From Nageia nagi (Eukaryota; Pinophyta), in the NCBI GenBank assembly GCA_050084985.1, contig JBITNC010000001.1, positions 167,896,001 to 167,960,000 of the forward strand: a stretch of 64,000 nt of DNA, in the 5' to 3' direction. The notes below the pieces were generated by a model, which was not told the DNA's origin, made no database searches, and saw nothing but the letters and a program-made list of their open reading frames with translations. A program made the position numbers and the translations under genes. Below are positions 34,079-45,120 of the stretch, in pieces. The number at the start of each line of letters is the position of its first letter. Positions within the stretch are counted from its first letter, which is position 1.

Positions 34079-34905
34079 TATATTTATGTTAGTGATCTTG
34101 TCTACTAATCTATTTTTGGTCTAGTTTTTTATATAAGTTTGTTAGTTTAGTCATGGTTTATCAAAGGAAGTTATGCATGACATGGTTCAAGAAATGTCAC
34201 AAGGATGGACAAAATGGTTTTCAATTCATAATGGATCTATCAAAATATTTTAGAAGTTTATGATCATTAATTTTATATGAGCAATTGCATAAGTAACCCA
34301 ATATTATTAGTTTTTACTCTATCTTGGGGGTATGCCCTCAAGAATGCAAAGGTTATATTCATTAATACTTTTGTCTCTCATATGCATGATTTATGATCTT
34401 TTTTTATATGTTATGTTGGTTATGATCAAATATTGCTATTCTTTTTTAATGATCACTTCATTATGATCACTCCCTTTGTTAGTTGGGGCATTAACTATCA
34501 CTATATGATCCATTTATGATAATTGTTATGATCCTTTTATTATTATGTACTCTTTTATAATAATAATTGGGGTATTATGAATTAATACTATGATATGATT
34601 TTGCATGATATTATGATCTAACATATTCTTGAAGGTCTATATGTTTTGGAATATGGTATTTTTATCTTTATTTTTTTTTAGGTTATTCTTTGCTCTTGGT
34701 TTATCTTATTTCATTAATATGCATTCCATTTCACAACCAAGGTAAAGAGGGGCCAATATATGTTATCAATCTTTGATTATTGGATGGTTCTATAGCCAAA
34801 ATAGGGAAGTATCAAATTTTTCTTCTCTTTCTTTTCTATTTCATTTGCAAACACAATTATATATCAAGTTCATTTCATTTAATTATACTTGCAAAGGGGG
34901 GAATT
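34079..34905 (+). other. E1 3' interior and polypurine tract
   Basis: Non-coding E1 interior resumes after element A. It contains CCCTTTGTTAGTTGGGG (34481), which is also found at 10511. It ends in GCAAAGGGGGGAATT (34891-34905), a typical polypurine tract that primes plus-strand DNA synthesis just before the 3' LTR. No reading frame is supported. Confidence 0.7.
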
Positions 34906-35736
34906 TGTTGATACCTAATTTTGGTCCACATAAGGTGGTCCCACTTAGGTATTTTATTATATTAATATTATATTATTTTGTTACATTAATATCATATGAT
35001 ATCTATCATATATGCCATTTTAACCCACTTAAGACACCTCTCATGTAATATTTTATTTATTTATGCAAGGTACCATAGGGTCAATGCTAGCCTCTATGTA
35101 GAGGTCTCCTTTTGTATTTAAAGGTAAGTGTGATTACATGGGAAAGAATGAAGATTTCATATCAAGAGCTAATATCTAGGTAGTTTTAAATATCACCTAT
35201 TGAGATTGGCATCTTGTTAACACTCAAGCATATATATCACTTCATATTTTACAATTATATATTTGGCTCAACTTGTTGACATATATTTGTATTTCACCTT
35301 GTGGTGAATCCTACTCGGTAAAACCCTAGCACCCACTTTCCTATGCATGTTCGTTATGCTATTTTAAGACCTAACACTTGCCCTACCATAAGCATTTGTG
35401 TTAAACTTCTTACTACTATGATTTATGGGGTTTGCATATCAAGTTCACATATCTATGATAAACTTAGCATACATATAATCAAATCCTCCTAAGTAAGGAC
35501 TTCATAGTTATGTAGTTATCTCTTAATCCCTTTATCATTAATGCATTAGTGTTATCTTGATCCATTAGTCTAAGTATTTACTTTATTCATTTCCATTATG
35601 TTGTACTTCAAATTATTATTTTTATGATCAAACGTTAATGCTTATTATAGTTTCTACCTAGTTTAATATTAGGGGTTACCAAAATATTTTAACATCTACG
35701 ATATGGTACATACTTAAATTGATCTTTTTCTTGATA
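34906..35736 (+). repeat. E1 3' LTR
   Basis: About 831 bp, begins TGTTGATACCTAATTTTGG. It aligns with 2404-3239 to the end. A TTTAAAGGTAAGTGTGATTA block near 35117 is shared with 2612. The right edge (near 35736) is defined only by where similarity stops. Confidence 0.85.
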
Positions 35737-36790
35737 ATAAAGAGACCTAGCCAATTAGGGAAAAAATTATCCCTAAGAGGACACTTGAGATGGGCTTGTT
35801 ATTGATTCTCTTTAAGAATAAGATCACTAACCTAAAACTCATGAGACTTGACTTTCTTGTTGAATTCTCTCTTAATATGCTCTTGATAAATCTTTTGATT
35901 CTCAATAGCATTAATATGCCTCTCATCAAGTAGAAGGAGTCAATCTAGTCTTGCTTGACAAGTCTCTCCATCTAGGATAAGGTCATTGAGAGACATGTGA
36001 AAGGAAGGTATCTCTAGCTTAAGAGGCATGACCACCTTAGTACTATAGACGAGAGAGAAAGGGATAGCACTAATGGGAATTCTAATACTAGTGCGATATG
36101 CCCACAAAGCATACATAAGATAGTTATTCCAATTGTAATGATTATCACTAACCATTTTCTTAAGAATGGTGATAATCTTCTTATTTGTCGCTTTGACTTT
36201 ACCATTATCTTTTGGGTAATAAGGTATGGAGAAAGATTATTTAATATGATATTAATTACACATTATCCTCATATGTTGATTCTTAAAATTAGGATAATTA
36301 TATATAATGATCTAAGAATGAATGCCAAATAGAAATATGATATGATTCTCTATGAAAGATGTGATCTTAGGACCCATGGTAAAGACTAATGGAACCCCCT
36401 CAACCTACTTGGTAAGGTACCCAATAGTGGTTATAATGAATGTATGATCACTTGATGAAGGAGGAACAAACTAATTGACAAGATTGAAACCCCACTACGA
36501 AAAAGGCCACATGGATTAGATAAGCTAAAGAGGCTGGGATGGGATATGTTGAAGATGAGCATGTTGTTGAAATTTGATAAACTTCTTGACATACTCGTCA
36601 TAATCATGCTTCATGGTAGGGTAGTAATAACCCATTTGTAGGATGCATTTAGCAATAACTATGTCATTAAAATGTCCACCATAAATATCATCATGATAAT
36701 CTGATATGACAATTTGTTGGTTGCAATGCTTTAGACACTAAAGAAGAACTCCATCGAAGGATCACTTGTAGAGTGTTGATCCAAAAAATG
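35737..36790 (-). pseudogene. Element F integrase (Ty3/gypsy), split by E1
   Basis: On the minus strand the text runs from the zinc region (about 36560-36790, …GYYYPTMKHDYDEYVKKF), through the core start (about 36370-36470, IIVVVDYFTKWVEGVPL in part; SDHTFIITTIGYLTK), to YPKDNGKVKATNKKIITILK (about 36150-36215). It then reads KMVSDNHYNWNNYLMYALWA and YRTSIRIPISAIPFSLVYST (35940-36155), and a C-terminal tail ending PNWLGLFIIKKK at E1. This is the integrase style of plant Tat/Athila-like gypsy elements. The rest of the tail is at 2341-2403. RNase H and reverse transcriptase of F are not seen to the right, so F is also truncated. Confidence 0.8.
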
Positions 36791-39700
36791 CAATCCAATT
36801 TTTGCCTTATGAAAAAGAGGGGGAAAATTTGTTTATGTTCATGAACTTAGATGAATTAATTTTCAATTGATTTAACCTATAGCATTTTATGTCCATCAAG
36901 CTTCAACATTTGAGCGATTGTAATTCATAGATAAAATTAAGACCCAATAGAATGATGAAGATTTTGGGAACATCAAAAATAAATATTCTTTAAAGAATCT
37001 CATCATTCTTAAGTGGCTCTTAGTTTGGAAATTCAAAATTCCAAATATCAATATCTCATAACCTTATTTAAACACTTCCCATAAATAGAGAGATGATTAG
37101 GATCTTGAGTCTCTAGTGATCCAATTTTATCCAAAATGGTCCTATTTAGGTTTTCAACTGATGAGATTCTAAATTATTCTTGTAAAATGTCTAATCTAGA
37201 TGGGATTCGTCTCTTGTAGATAAGATGATATTACCTATTACTTTAAGCTCTTGGAACCAAGAATCATGAGGTTTATTTCCCACGGATAAAGATGTTTACC
37301 TATTAAAAGGCTCCTTACAAATAGGGAAGATAATTTAATTTTGAATTTCGATGTCTAGTTTTATCAAGATAGTGCTTTATCCAACATAGAATGGCAAAAA
37401 AAGAAAAAGGATAGAGTAAATAAAAAATAGAAAATATTAAGAGTGTAAAAAAAAATAGGAAAATGGTGTCGCTTGGGGCCAATCTAGGCTTCCAACAGTT
37501 CTATTAGAACCTGAAGGAATGACCCTTAGCTCACAACCATCCCTTCATGTTACTATCCATCATTTGGTTGCAAGAGAGGAAAGGCTTCAGTCATGGATAT
37601 CCCATTCACCATACTTTTAATAATAGAAAACATATAGATGATGCAACCATTTAAGCCATCCAAAGACTATATGATGAAATAAAAGGATTAAGACCTCCAT
37701 AATTAATTTGGTTTAGAAAAGCAGATATTCCATTACTAAGGGGAAAATACTGAGAGATCCAACCTCCTCTATTACATCGATCTTAGCTATATATATAACT
37801 TCAAACACATAAAATATCTAAAATAGTAATATGTAAATCTAAGAAATAATACAATGTTATAACCTATAAATGACTTATTGAAATAACAAAATTATGAAAT
37901 CTATAAAAAAATCTAAGATACAACTTGAATATATAATCATAACCTCCTAAATTTATGCTAATGATAATTGTATTTTATCTTTAGCACCCAAACACAACTA
38001 GAAAATCTTATTTGCACAAGAGTAGAGAAATGTTGAAAGCTTATTTTAATATTTACAATGCTTATACAATCTTATCAGACTTAAGGTAGTAAAATAAGGA
38101 CCATTGATTACTTTGACCAATAGGAATTATCGTTGTTGTCTCTAGTGGATATGGATGTATGTCACCAAGTTCCAGGAAAGCTAATCATCACATGATACAG
38201 TCAGGATTTGGGAAAGTAGAAGATGCTTTGGTTGATCATCAAATTATAATCCTCTTCAAAGAGATGCCTTGGTAGTAACTTGGTTGCATTTAAAAAAGTC
38301 ACATGAAGGATGAAGTTTGCCAGGTTTCAAGAACGTTGTAAAACTACAAGTTATTTGAGTTTTGGGAAAGTTCATCTATTTTAAAATTTATCGTATTCTA
38401 GGAAAATGCACCAATAAAGGGTGTTGTTAGTTTCCAAGAAAATAATTTAGAACATGAAAACTATCGAAATCCAAGAATGTTCACCTTCATCAACTTGCCA
38501 CTAATTTGAATAACTTTGGAATGATTAAAACTTGTTGAAAACTTAGGCATTTAGGAAATAACTTCTTTGTTAAGTGCAAGTTACAATTTCAATAACATGT
38601 TTCCCCTTTCATTGGCTATTTTGAGGAATCAAAATAGTTAGCAAACCAGAGAGTAGAAATTAAGTAGATATCATGCATTAAGCAAGGGTGGGATGAGATG
38701 GTAAAGAACTCATAGATATTGATTAACCATTAAGAAAAATCTCCAAGTATCAATCAGTCAAAAAATTCAAATATTTGAAATAAAAGGCACTTTTGATATA
38801 AGTTGATAAAAAATGCTGAAATAAATCACTACTTTACCATGTTTTTTTATTGTTGTCAAATCAATATTCATTTATGAACATTTCCTCTAAGTAACCTTTT
38901 TGATATGGTATGTTGTGCTTGTAAAATAAGTTTTAAGTGAGGCATGTAAATCGAGGAAGAAGGAGGGAAAGAGGGAGAGGATCATAGGTGGGATGATGAA
39001 TATAAGAAACATAAGAGGATGAGGGAACATAATTGAAAGGATGGTGAAGAAAGCAGAAGAGGTGAGGAAAGGGAGGTAAGAGGTCATGGGAAATAAGAGG
39101 AAGCCAAGATAGGGAAGGGTGAGAACAATGGGGAAAAGACTATATATACACTGATGGAGTTGATGAAAAGTATGAATAGATCATAGTGAAGGATCTTAGT
39201 GGATGGCGTGGGGTGATAGAAAACACATATTTACAAGGTCACTTCACTAGAAACCTATATTACAAGCTCCACACAACATCTTTATCATATACACATCTTC
39301 ATATTCTTCCTCCATCCTTGATGTCTCATTGAGTATTTTGATGTGAATAGATGGTAATCAACTTATTGAGATTGTAGGACTTGCTAGGTAATGGTAAGAT
39401 ATTAGACGCTATTCAAAAGATATGAATATTAGAGGCATGCCCCCTAGTGTTACCAAAAACAAATCTACCTTTATTTTCGAAATATAACCAATCAGTCATA
39501 TCAACCCTTCTAAAATTTAAATAACCATTCATGTTTTAAGGATAATTCTATAAGGTCCTTTTCAATGCACTGAATAAGGAATGAAATATTACATTAAAAA
39601 ATAAAATGTACAACCTCTTAAAATCATGTAAGGTTTGGGTGGGTGTACCTTTTTAGGGACATCCATTTCATGTGACTCTATCAATCAAATTCAAACACAT

Positions 39701-41940
39701 TTATCCAAATAAGATAAGCTTGAAAATACATCAGATGTGCCTCAAATCTAAAACTTTTTCAAGTAATTCTCCCACAACTGGTAAAAATATAAAAAATGAT
39801 ATCAAAAATAGAAACCTTCTAATGTTATCTTTTCTAATTCGATATTTTGGTAGTTGGCTCAAGAAAAGAAATAACAAATCTTCAAAAGAGAAGATTAAAC
39901 CATCTCTTAATATTGTTTAGGTCCAAAAATCTTCATCAAGAAACCTCTTGATTCTGACTAACCCCCAAACAGTACAAGTCCATAACTATTTTCTTTTGAA
40001 AATGTTACTTATGTTTATGACTCCAAATCACCTTCTCTGAGCATTTTGTTGAACTTCAAGAGTTCAATGGAACTTTTCTTATTTCTTTAGATCTTGAATC
40101 TTCATACAATAAAGTCATCATTATATTTCCTTGAAATATATAAAATAAAATGAGCTAGTATGTGCATTGATGTTGCCATATTTAGCTTTGATAAACATGA
40201 AACACATCTCATTAGCTGCATTGGAAATCAATTTGATATGATGACTAAGTGAAACACTCCCATAGGGCATGCCAAAAGCAAACAATTGATCCAAAAAATG
40301 TAATATAACTTTTGCTCTTAATTTATGATACTTTGATTAACCTGAATTATCCATCAATTGTAGGGTTTTGGAGAGTTTTATTATAGGTATTCCACAAATA
40401 ATTGGAGTTTCAAATCATCATACAAATTGAACACAAATTAAGATAAGAAAGTGTCCTTACATCTATTGGATGTATTTAATCTTTTGTTTCCATTTAGTTT
40501 ACATTATAGGTTAAAGATCATATAGGATATAATTAGCTTGCATTATTGTAATTCCATCACATCTAGTTTATCTTTATAATTACGCACAAGAATATTGCTA
40601 ATTGTTTACAAATTAATAATGTATTATTTTCTTGATTTCAAAAAGGTATTATAGGCATATTCTTTAGGTTGCATCAAGTCTTTTGCACTAGTCCTTAATC
40701 TTGATCTTTATTGTTATCATTGTATAAATCATGTAAAATAATTTATGACATCATATAGACATCATCATTATCATAGGCATAAATCTATATTCTACCCACC
40801 CTTTGACTAAGGTGACTAGGGGAATTACTTTCCATAAAAAAGGGCTAAACCCCATCTTAGGCACCTTAGGGTCTTAAGGGACCAAGGTAAGGATTTTCTT
40901 ACATTGTTTAGATGTCATTAAGATCTTATCAATATATATTTTGTAGGTTTTACATCAAGACATCTTCAAGGATTCAAGAGCCTACCAAGTTCTAAAGTAC
41001 AAATTTTTTTTAACCCTTTCTTTTCATATTTTAGCATAACAAAGTCTTTAAGTCCACTATCAATTCTTGTGGGATACCCTTCTAATTGAGATTTGTATTT
41101 TCATTATATGTGTAAGAATTGGGTGTGTACACATGGCTAAGATAGGGTATAAATGATTATCACTACATTTTCCTACCATGGATAAGTTGGATGAAAATTA
41201 TAATTTGATCTTCCGAACTACAAATTAGAGAAATTAAATGCAGATTATTTAAAAGTTGTGCCTTGAGCCTAAGCTTACATTCTTTGCTTAGTGCATCATG
41301 CATTCATACTTATCTCTTGCTATCAAATTGCAGTATTTGAGAATTTCGAATCTTTATTATTCTTTTTGTAAGCAAGAGAATATCTTTTTTGCATTTATTT
41401 TAGGATTGTGTTAAGGTGCAGAACACTTGGGTATGGATTTATAATTTTTTAAAGTTATTTTATCTAAAACTTTGTAATTGGCAACAAGTTCTCCTTAGAG
41501 AGTACATTAGATTTGTTTCATTAATGGTTGACGTATCTTTTAAATGAGTATTATTTTTTAGATTTACAAATTTGAAATCATTGCTTACTTGTAGATGATA
41601 GTCCTAGTAGTTATTTCATACCTTTTAATAGAATTACTACCATTTCAAAAGTGCTTCTACAAATATCAATGCAAATAAATATAATGATTATGAAGATAGA
41701 ACACTCATATGTAACTTTCCCAAAAAAAGTTAATTTGAGTACTGGAAGAAAGCTCTTTTATGTTACACTATATATCAGTTGATAAAAATCATACACCTAC
41801 TAAAAAAATGTTTTTCCTCATAATATTTAGATGAAATAATACACCTACTAGAAGAAAAAATATTTTCTTACAATATTTTTATGATTCAATTATTATCATT
41901 ATTTTAAAAGACATGTTGTCCCATTCACATAACCAACTTT
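36791..41940. other. Non-coding stretch, no gene recognised
   Basis: AT-rich DNA of about 5 kb. Open frames here (38887-39087 minus, 39672-39920 plus) are short and show no family resemblance; the first is the complement of a purine-rich tract. A weak coding-like plus-strand stretch lies at 37480-37790 and is listed separately. I see no RNA gene or LTR pair. Confidence 0.5.
37480..37790 (+). pseudogene. Coding-like relic of unknown family
   Basis: One plus-strand frame reads PLAHNHPFMLLSIIWLQERK and later HIDDATI, a stop, AIQRLYDEIKGLRPP, then LIWFRKADIPLLRGKY, with only a few stops in about 300 bp. The composition is more protein-like than the surroundings. I do not recognise the family; a Gag remnant is one possibility. 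Confidence is low. Confidence 0.3.
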
Positions 41941-41944
41941 AACC

Positions 41945-42148
41945 ATGGTTAAAGTTTTATCTTGCTCTAAAACCCTCACGTCGTCCTTTAAAAGACAACA
42001 AACAACATCCAATAAAAATACCAGTCACTTCACTGTTTTCCCTCAAACCCTAAGATACCATCAAACCCTAGAGCATAGGTTCCATACTGTTCGGTGCTCT
42101 GTGTCAATCAAATTCACTGCGAGGGTTTACATTTTTTCGTCTGCAAAA
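41945..42148 (+). promoter_or_regulatory. 5' leader and proximal promoter of the zinc-finger gene, with teloboxes
   Basis: The motif AAACCCTAA is at 42045-42053 and AAACCCTA at 42063-42070; AAAACCCTCA is at 41969-41978. In plants such telobox motifs are common near the start sites of genes for translation and RNA handling. CCAAT at 42009-42013 is next to an AT-rich AATAAAAATA. Base composition rises in GC relative to the flanks. The transcription start is not determinable from the sequence alone. Confidence 0.55.
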
Positions 42149-44871
42149 ATGGTTCAGGCAAGTTGTTTCTTCTCATCCCTGGACTTATTCGTTTCTTTCC
42201 TGTTTTTAATTCCTTGTTATTAACTTTTTACTGGTAAATCGAATTCCGTAATGTACACTGCATTGAGTTTGTGTTGCAGGGAGACAGCCGCAACTTTTCT
42301 GGACCAAAACGGCCTCGAACAGACGGTAAGTAATTTTCACTCGATCTTTTTAACAAAACTTGTTCTAAAATTCCAGGGTTTATTTACATGTTCAGTGCTT
42401 TGCCATATTTATAGTCAGTTTGTGTTGTCTGTTTTTTTGTGCGTGTATATAGATGCATATTAATTTGTTATTTAAAAACTTCATCGATTTATTGGTTAGG
42501 ACTTCACACTGTTGATGTAGATCTCGTATTTATTTTATTCTTGTCTGTAATGTTGATAAACAATTTCTTCCTTTCCAAAGAGTTGCTATTACTATTCATT
42601 TTTGGTTTTAATTTCGGCGTCTCTTTTCAGAATCGATAAAGAGCCAATCAGTGAATTTTAATAGATGTGGTCCCCTTTCTATGCTCATCTATTGTTTTGT
42701 CTGGTTAAATGGATAATGATATGCACAGCATGATACTTCAAGATAAGAGTAAAGCTTTGTACTATGAGCTTTCATTGACTCTATCTAGCCTCTGTTTGTT
42801 GTTTGTGTGACATTGTGAATTTTGACAGTTTTTGCTCTTTGTTAATGCTTTGTCTTTAGAGTTCATTTACTTTGTTTTGCTACTTTTAACTTCTTAAAGG
42901 TCGCTGCACTTTTGCTTTGCGAGTTGGATGTTGATGATTTTGTAATTCGTTCCTTTTATGTTTTCCAGGTCCTCGAAATGAAGGAGACTGGACTTGCCCA
43001 AGTTGTGGCAATGTCAATTTTGCATTTAGAACTACTTGCAACATGAGGAACTGCTCTACATCTAAACCAGCTGAACATTCGCTGGTAGGCTCTTGTTGTT
43101 TTTTCTTTTATTTGGGCAATTTAATCTAAAAATTGTTATCTAATTTGTATGCAACTAGATGTTTTCCTACTCAATTGTGAGGTTTGATGTGCCCATAATA
43201 TTTAATGGAAGGAAGTTTAGAGACATTCTCTGTGATAATTCGGTGATAATTTTCTACGCAATATATCAAATCTAATTCAATATAATTTGTAATTTAACTT
43301 ATTTGGCCTGCAGTTTGATTACTTTCTTACGAGGAAAAGCATGAGACTTAGTTTTATAATTTAACTATTGCTATTGAATTTTATGTGGTCAGAAGCCTCT
43401 TGGAGGTCCCATTCCTACACCATATGGACAGGCCCAGCCCTCTCTCTATATGGGTCCAGCAGCTGGTGGGACACCCATGTATCTTGGTGGCCAAGGATTG
43501 CCACCTGCATATGGCTCATCTCTGTCCTTCGGGGCAGCATCAAGTTTGCATTATGACATACCCTTTTCTGGGTCTTCTGGATTGCACTATGACTATGGTG
43601 CCCATGTTGCCCCAAATGGGCCATATGGGGCAATACATATGCCATCATCATATGGTCATGGGCCTGTTGTTGGTCCAGGTATTGCCATGGACTCTTGAAT
43701 TTTGTTTATTTTTCTATTCAGATTCTTAATTTACTAACATGTCTTCATGAATTTCGGATTTCATTAATATTTATAGGTCCGGGGTATGGTGCTGCCCCTC
43801 TTTTGGATGGATATGGTATGGGTATGCCTCTTGGACGTGGTGCTCTGGTGAGTGCCTAGATAGTTATGTGAAAGATGGATGGCATGCCTTTTATTGCTAA
43901 TTTTTTTTGAAATATGGATAAACATGAGTTAAGTACACGGTCTTCATTGTTGACCCAGGGTCTCAGGCCTGGTGCTGTTCGCGATGAAAATGGTTCTCGA
44001 AAAAGAAGGGGAGGTGAGGGCTTTTATTTGTTTTAAACTAATTTGTCTGCTTATTCATGGATATGCACACAGCTGGAGGGATTTAATTATTCATTATCAT
44101 CTCCAGATGGCTTGTCTGATGGTGACTGGGTCTGCCCCAAATGTGGCAACACCAATTTTGCATTCCGAACTGTATGCAACATGAGGAAATGCAGTACACC
44201 TAAGCCAACTGAGAATGTGAGTATTGGTTTAATATTATGGGCTGATTCATTTGTTATTGGTCCCTCTGCAGCATTAGATATTAACTAGTCTTAATTTGTT
44301 CAGTATTGTGCTCTAATCAAACTGATGTTTGATTTGATTATTTGCTCTTTTGTAGACAAACAAGTCAAGTGGAGCATCGAAAAACTCATCTAGTAAGTCA
44401 TTAGTTGCAAAAATTTAATATTTCCACAGAATGTTGAACTTTCATATTATTTTGCAATCTTATCTCTGTGCTAATAGAAAAATCTTATATAATGAATTTT
44501 TCAGAAGCAGCACCTGAAGGGAGTTGGACCTGTGAGAAGTGTGGTAATGTTAATTATCCATTCCGAACTAAGTGCAACAGGGCAAACTGTGGTGCAGATA
44601 AGCCAACAAATAAGAATGATTCGTCTAAGTCAGATGATGAACAGGTTTGTTTCAAGTCATATTTCTGTTGTTTATTGATAATTTGTGTTTTTTTATTCTA
44701 GATCAATTTATTGTATGACCCACAATAACTACCCTAACAAATGGTTAATTGGAGGGGTTACATACCAGTGCTTGGTTATTTAGATTTCTCTTTTTGAAAT
44801 GTTAGAAGCTATTATCTTTTGTTATGCTGAAAACCGGTCATTGATTTTCCATTTTGCTACTGTTCCAGTGA
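42149..44871 (+). CDS. RanBP2-type zinc-finger protein (three fingers), ten exons
   Basis: The exons that join in frame are 42149-42157, 42280-42325, 42969-43084, 43393-43678, 43777-43847, 43959-44013, 44107-44216, 44356-44392, 44505-44644 and 44869-44871 (stop). They give 290 residues. All introns end in AG. The first starts GCAAGT, the others GT. The protein has three W-x-C-x2-C-x3-N-x6-C-x2-C fingers: about residues 25-47 (DWTCPSCGNVNFAFRTTC), 201-223 (DWVCPKCGNTNFAFRTVC) and 250-272 (SWTCEKCGNVNYPFRTKC). A Gly/Pro/Tyr/Ser-rich linker (about 57-175) separates fingers 1 and 2. A basic KRPR lies near the N terminus and RKRR before finger 2. Length and layout match the Arabidopsis At1g67325 type. 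Animal ZRANB2 fingers of this class bind single-stranded GGU-containing RNA, so a role in RNA binding or splicing is likely but inferred. No frame break is seen. Confidence 0.93.
42158..42279 (+). other. First intron, GC-AG type
   Basis: The start exon reads ATGGTTCAG followed by GCAAGT, and the intron ends TTGCAG before GGAGACAGC. Only this junction keeps the frame into GDSRNFSGPKRPR, the N-terminal style of the family. CAG/GCAAGT is the usual strong consensus of plant GC-AG introns. The coding part of exon 1 is only three codons. Confidence 0.8.
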
Positions 44872-45120
44872 GTGCATTTTGCACTTTGGGTCCGGAGGTT
44901 CAGAGTTGTCGTCAACGTTGCTCCCATATGGGTCTCAAGTCAGTCAAATGTCGTCTTTGCGGCTCTGTCTTCACTACTACCTTAACTTTTGTCAAATTAT
45001 GTCAGCAGCCGATCAGTTTCTTGATATAGCAAATATGAGGTGGATACTGGTCCTTACAGGACTTATGTACGGTCAGTTGTCATCAGTTTGAGTTGTATTA
45101 TCTGCTGGTTAGTTTGAGGT
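44872..45120 (+). other. Probable 3' untranslated region of the zinc-finger gene
   Basis: The last exon begins TGAGTGCATTTTGC at 44869, giving an immediate stop. The following sequence is less AT-rich than its surroundings and has no long frame that fits the protein. The 3' end is not defined: I see no clear AATAAA within the next kilobase. Confidence 0.5.

Larger units (their letters stand above)
2404..35736 (+). mobile_element. Element E1: gypsy-like LTR element, split by nested insertions
   Basis: Two long direct copies of the same LTR bound this unit: 2404-3239 and 34906-35736. Both begin TGTTGATAC and end near TTCTTAACA/TTCTTGATA. A polypurine tract (GCAAAGGGGGGAATT) directly precedes the right copy, so the element is on the plus strand. 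Only about 2 kb of its own interior remains (3240-3839, 9981-10589, 34079-34905). The rest is elements E2 and A. The motif CCCTTTGTTAGTTGGGG occurs both at about 10511 and about 34481, on the two sides of element A, which supports these being parts of one interior. No convincing primer-binding site or matching target duplication is visible (left flank TATGT, right flank ATAAA), so the outer pairing is less certain than for A or D. Confidence 0.7.

Noticed and set aside
2404-35736. The possibility that 2404-3239 and 34906-35736 are two unrelated solo LTRs
   Set aside because: A polypurine tract stands before the right copy, gag text follows the left copy, and an interior motif is shared across element A. 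The one-element view is better, though no target duplication was found, so it is not excluded.
38887-39087. A 66-codon minus-strand frame with many Phe, Leu and Pro, like a membrane protein
   Set aside because: It is the complement of a GA-rich low-complexity tract (GAGGAAGAAGGAGGG-like). Not a gene.
43368-43729. Open frames in other phases and on the minus strand over the fourth exon of the zinc-finger gene
   Set aside because: They are shadows of the Gly/Pro-rich coding exon, which is confirmed by splice junctions and family match.
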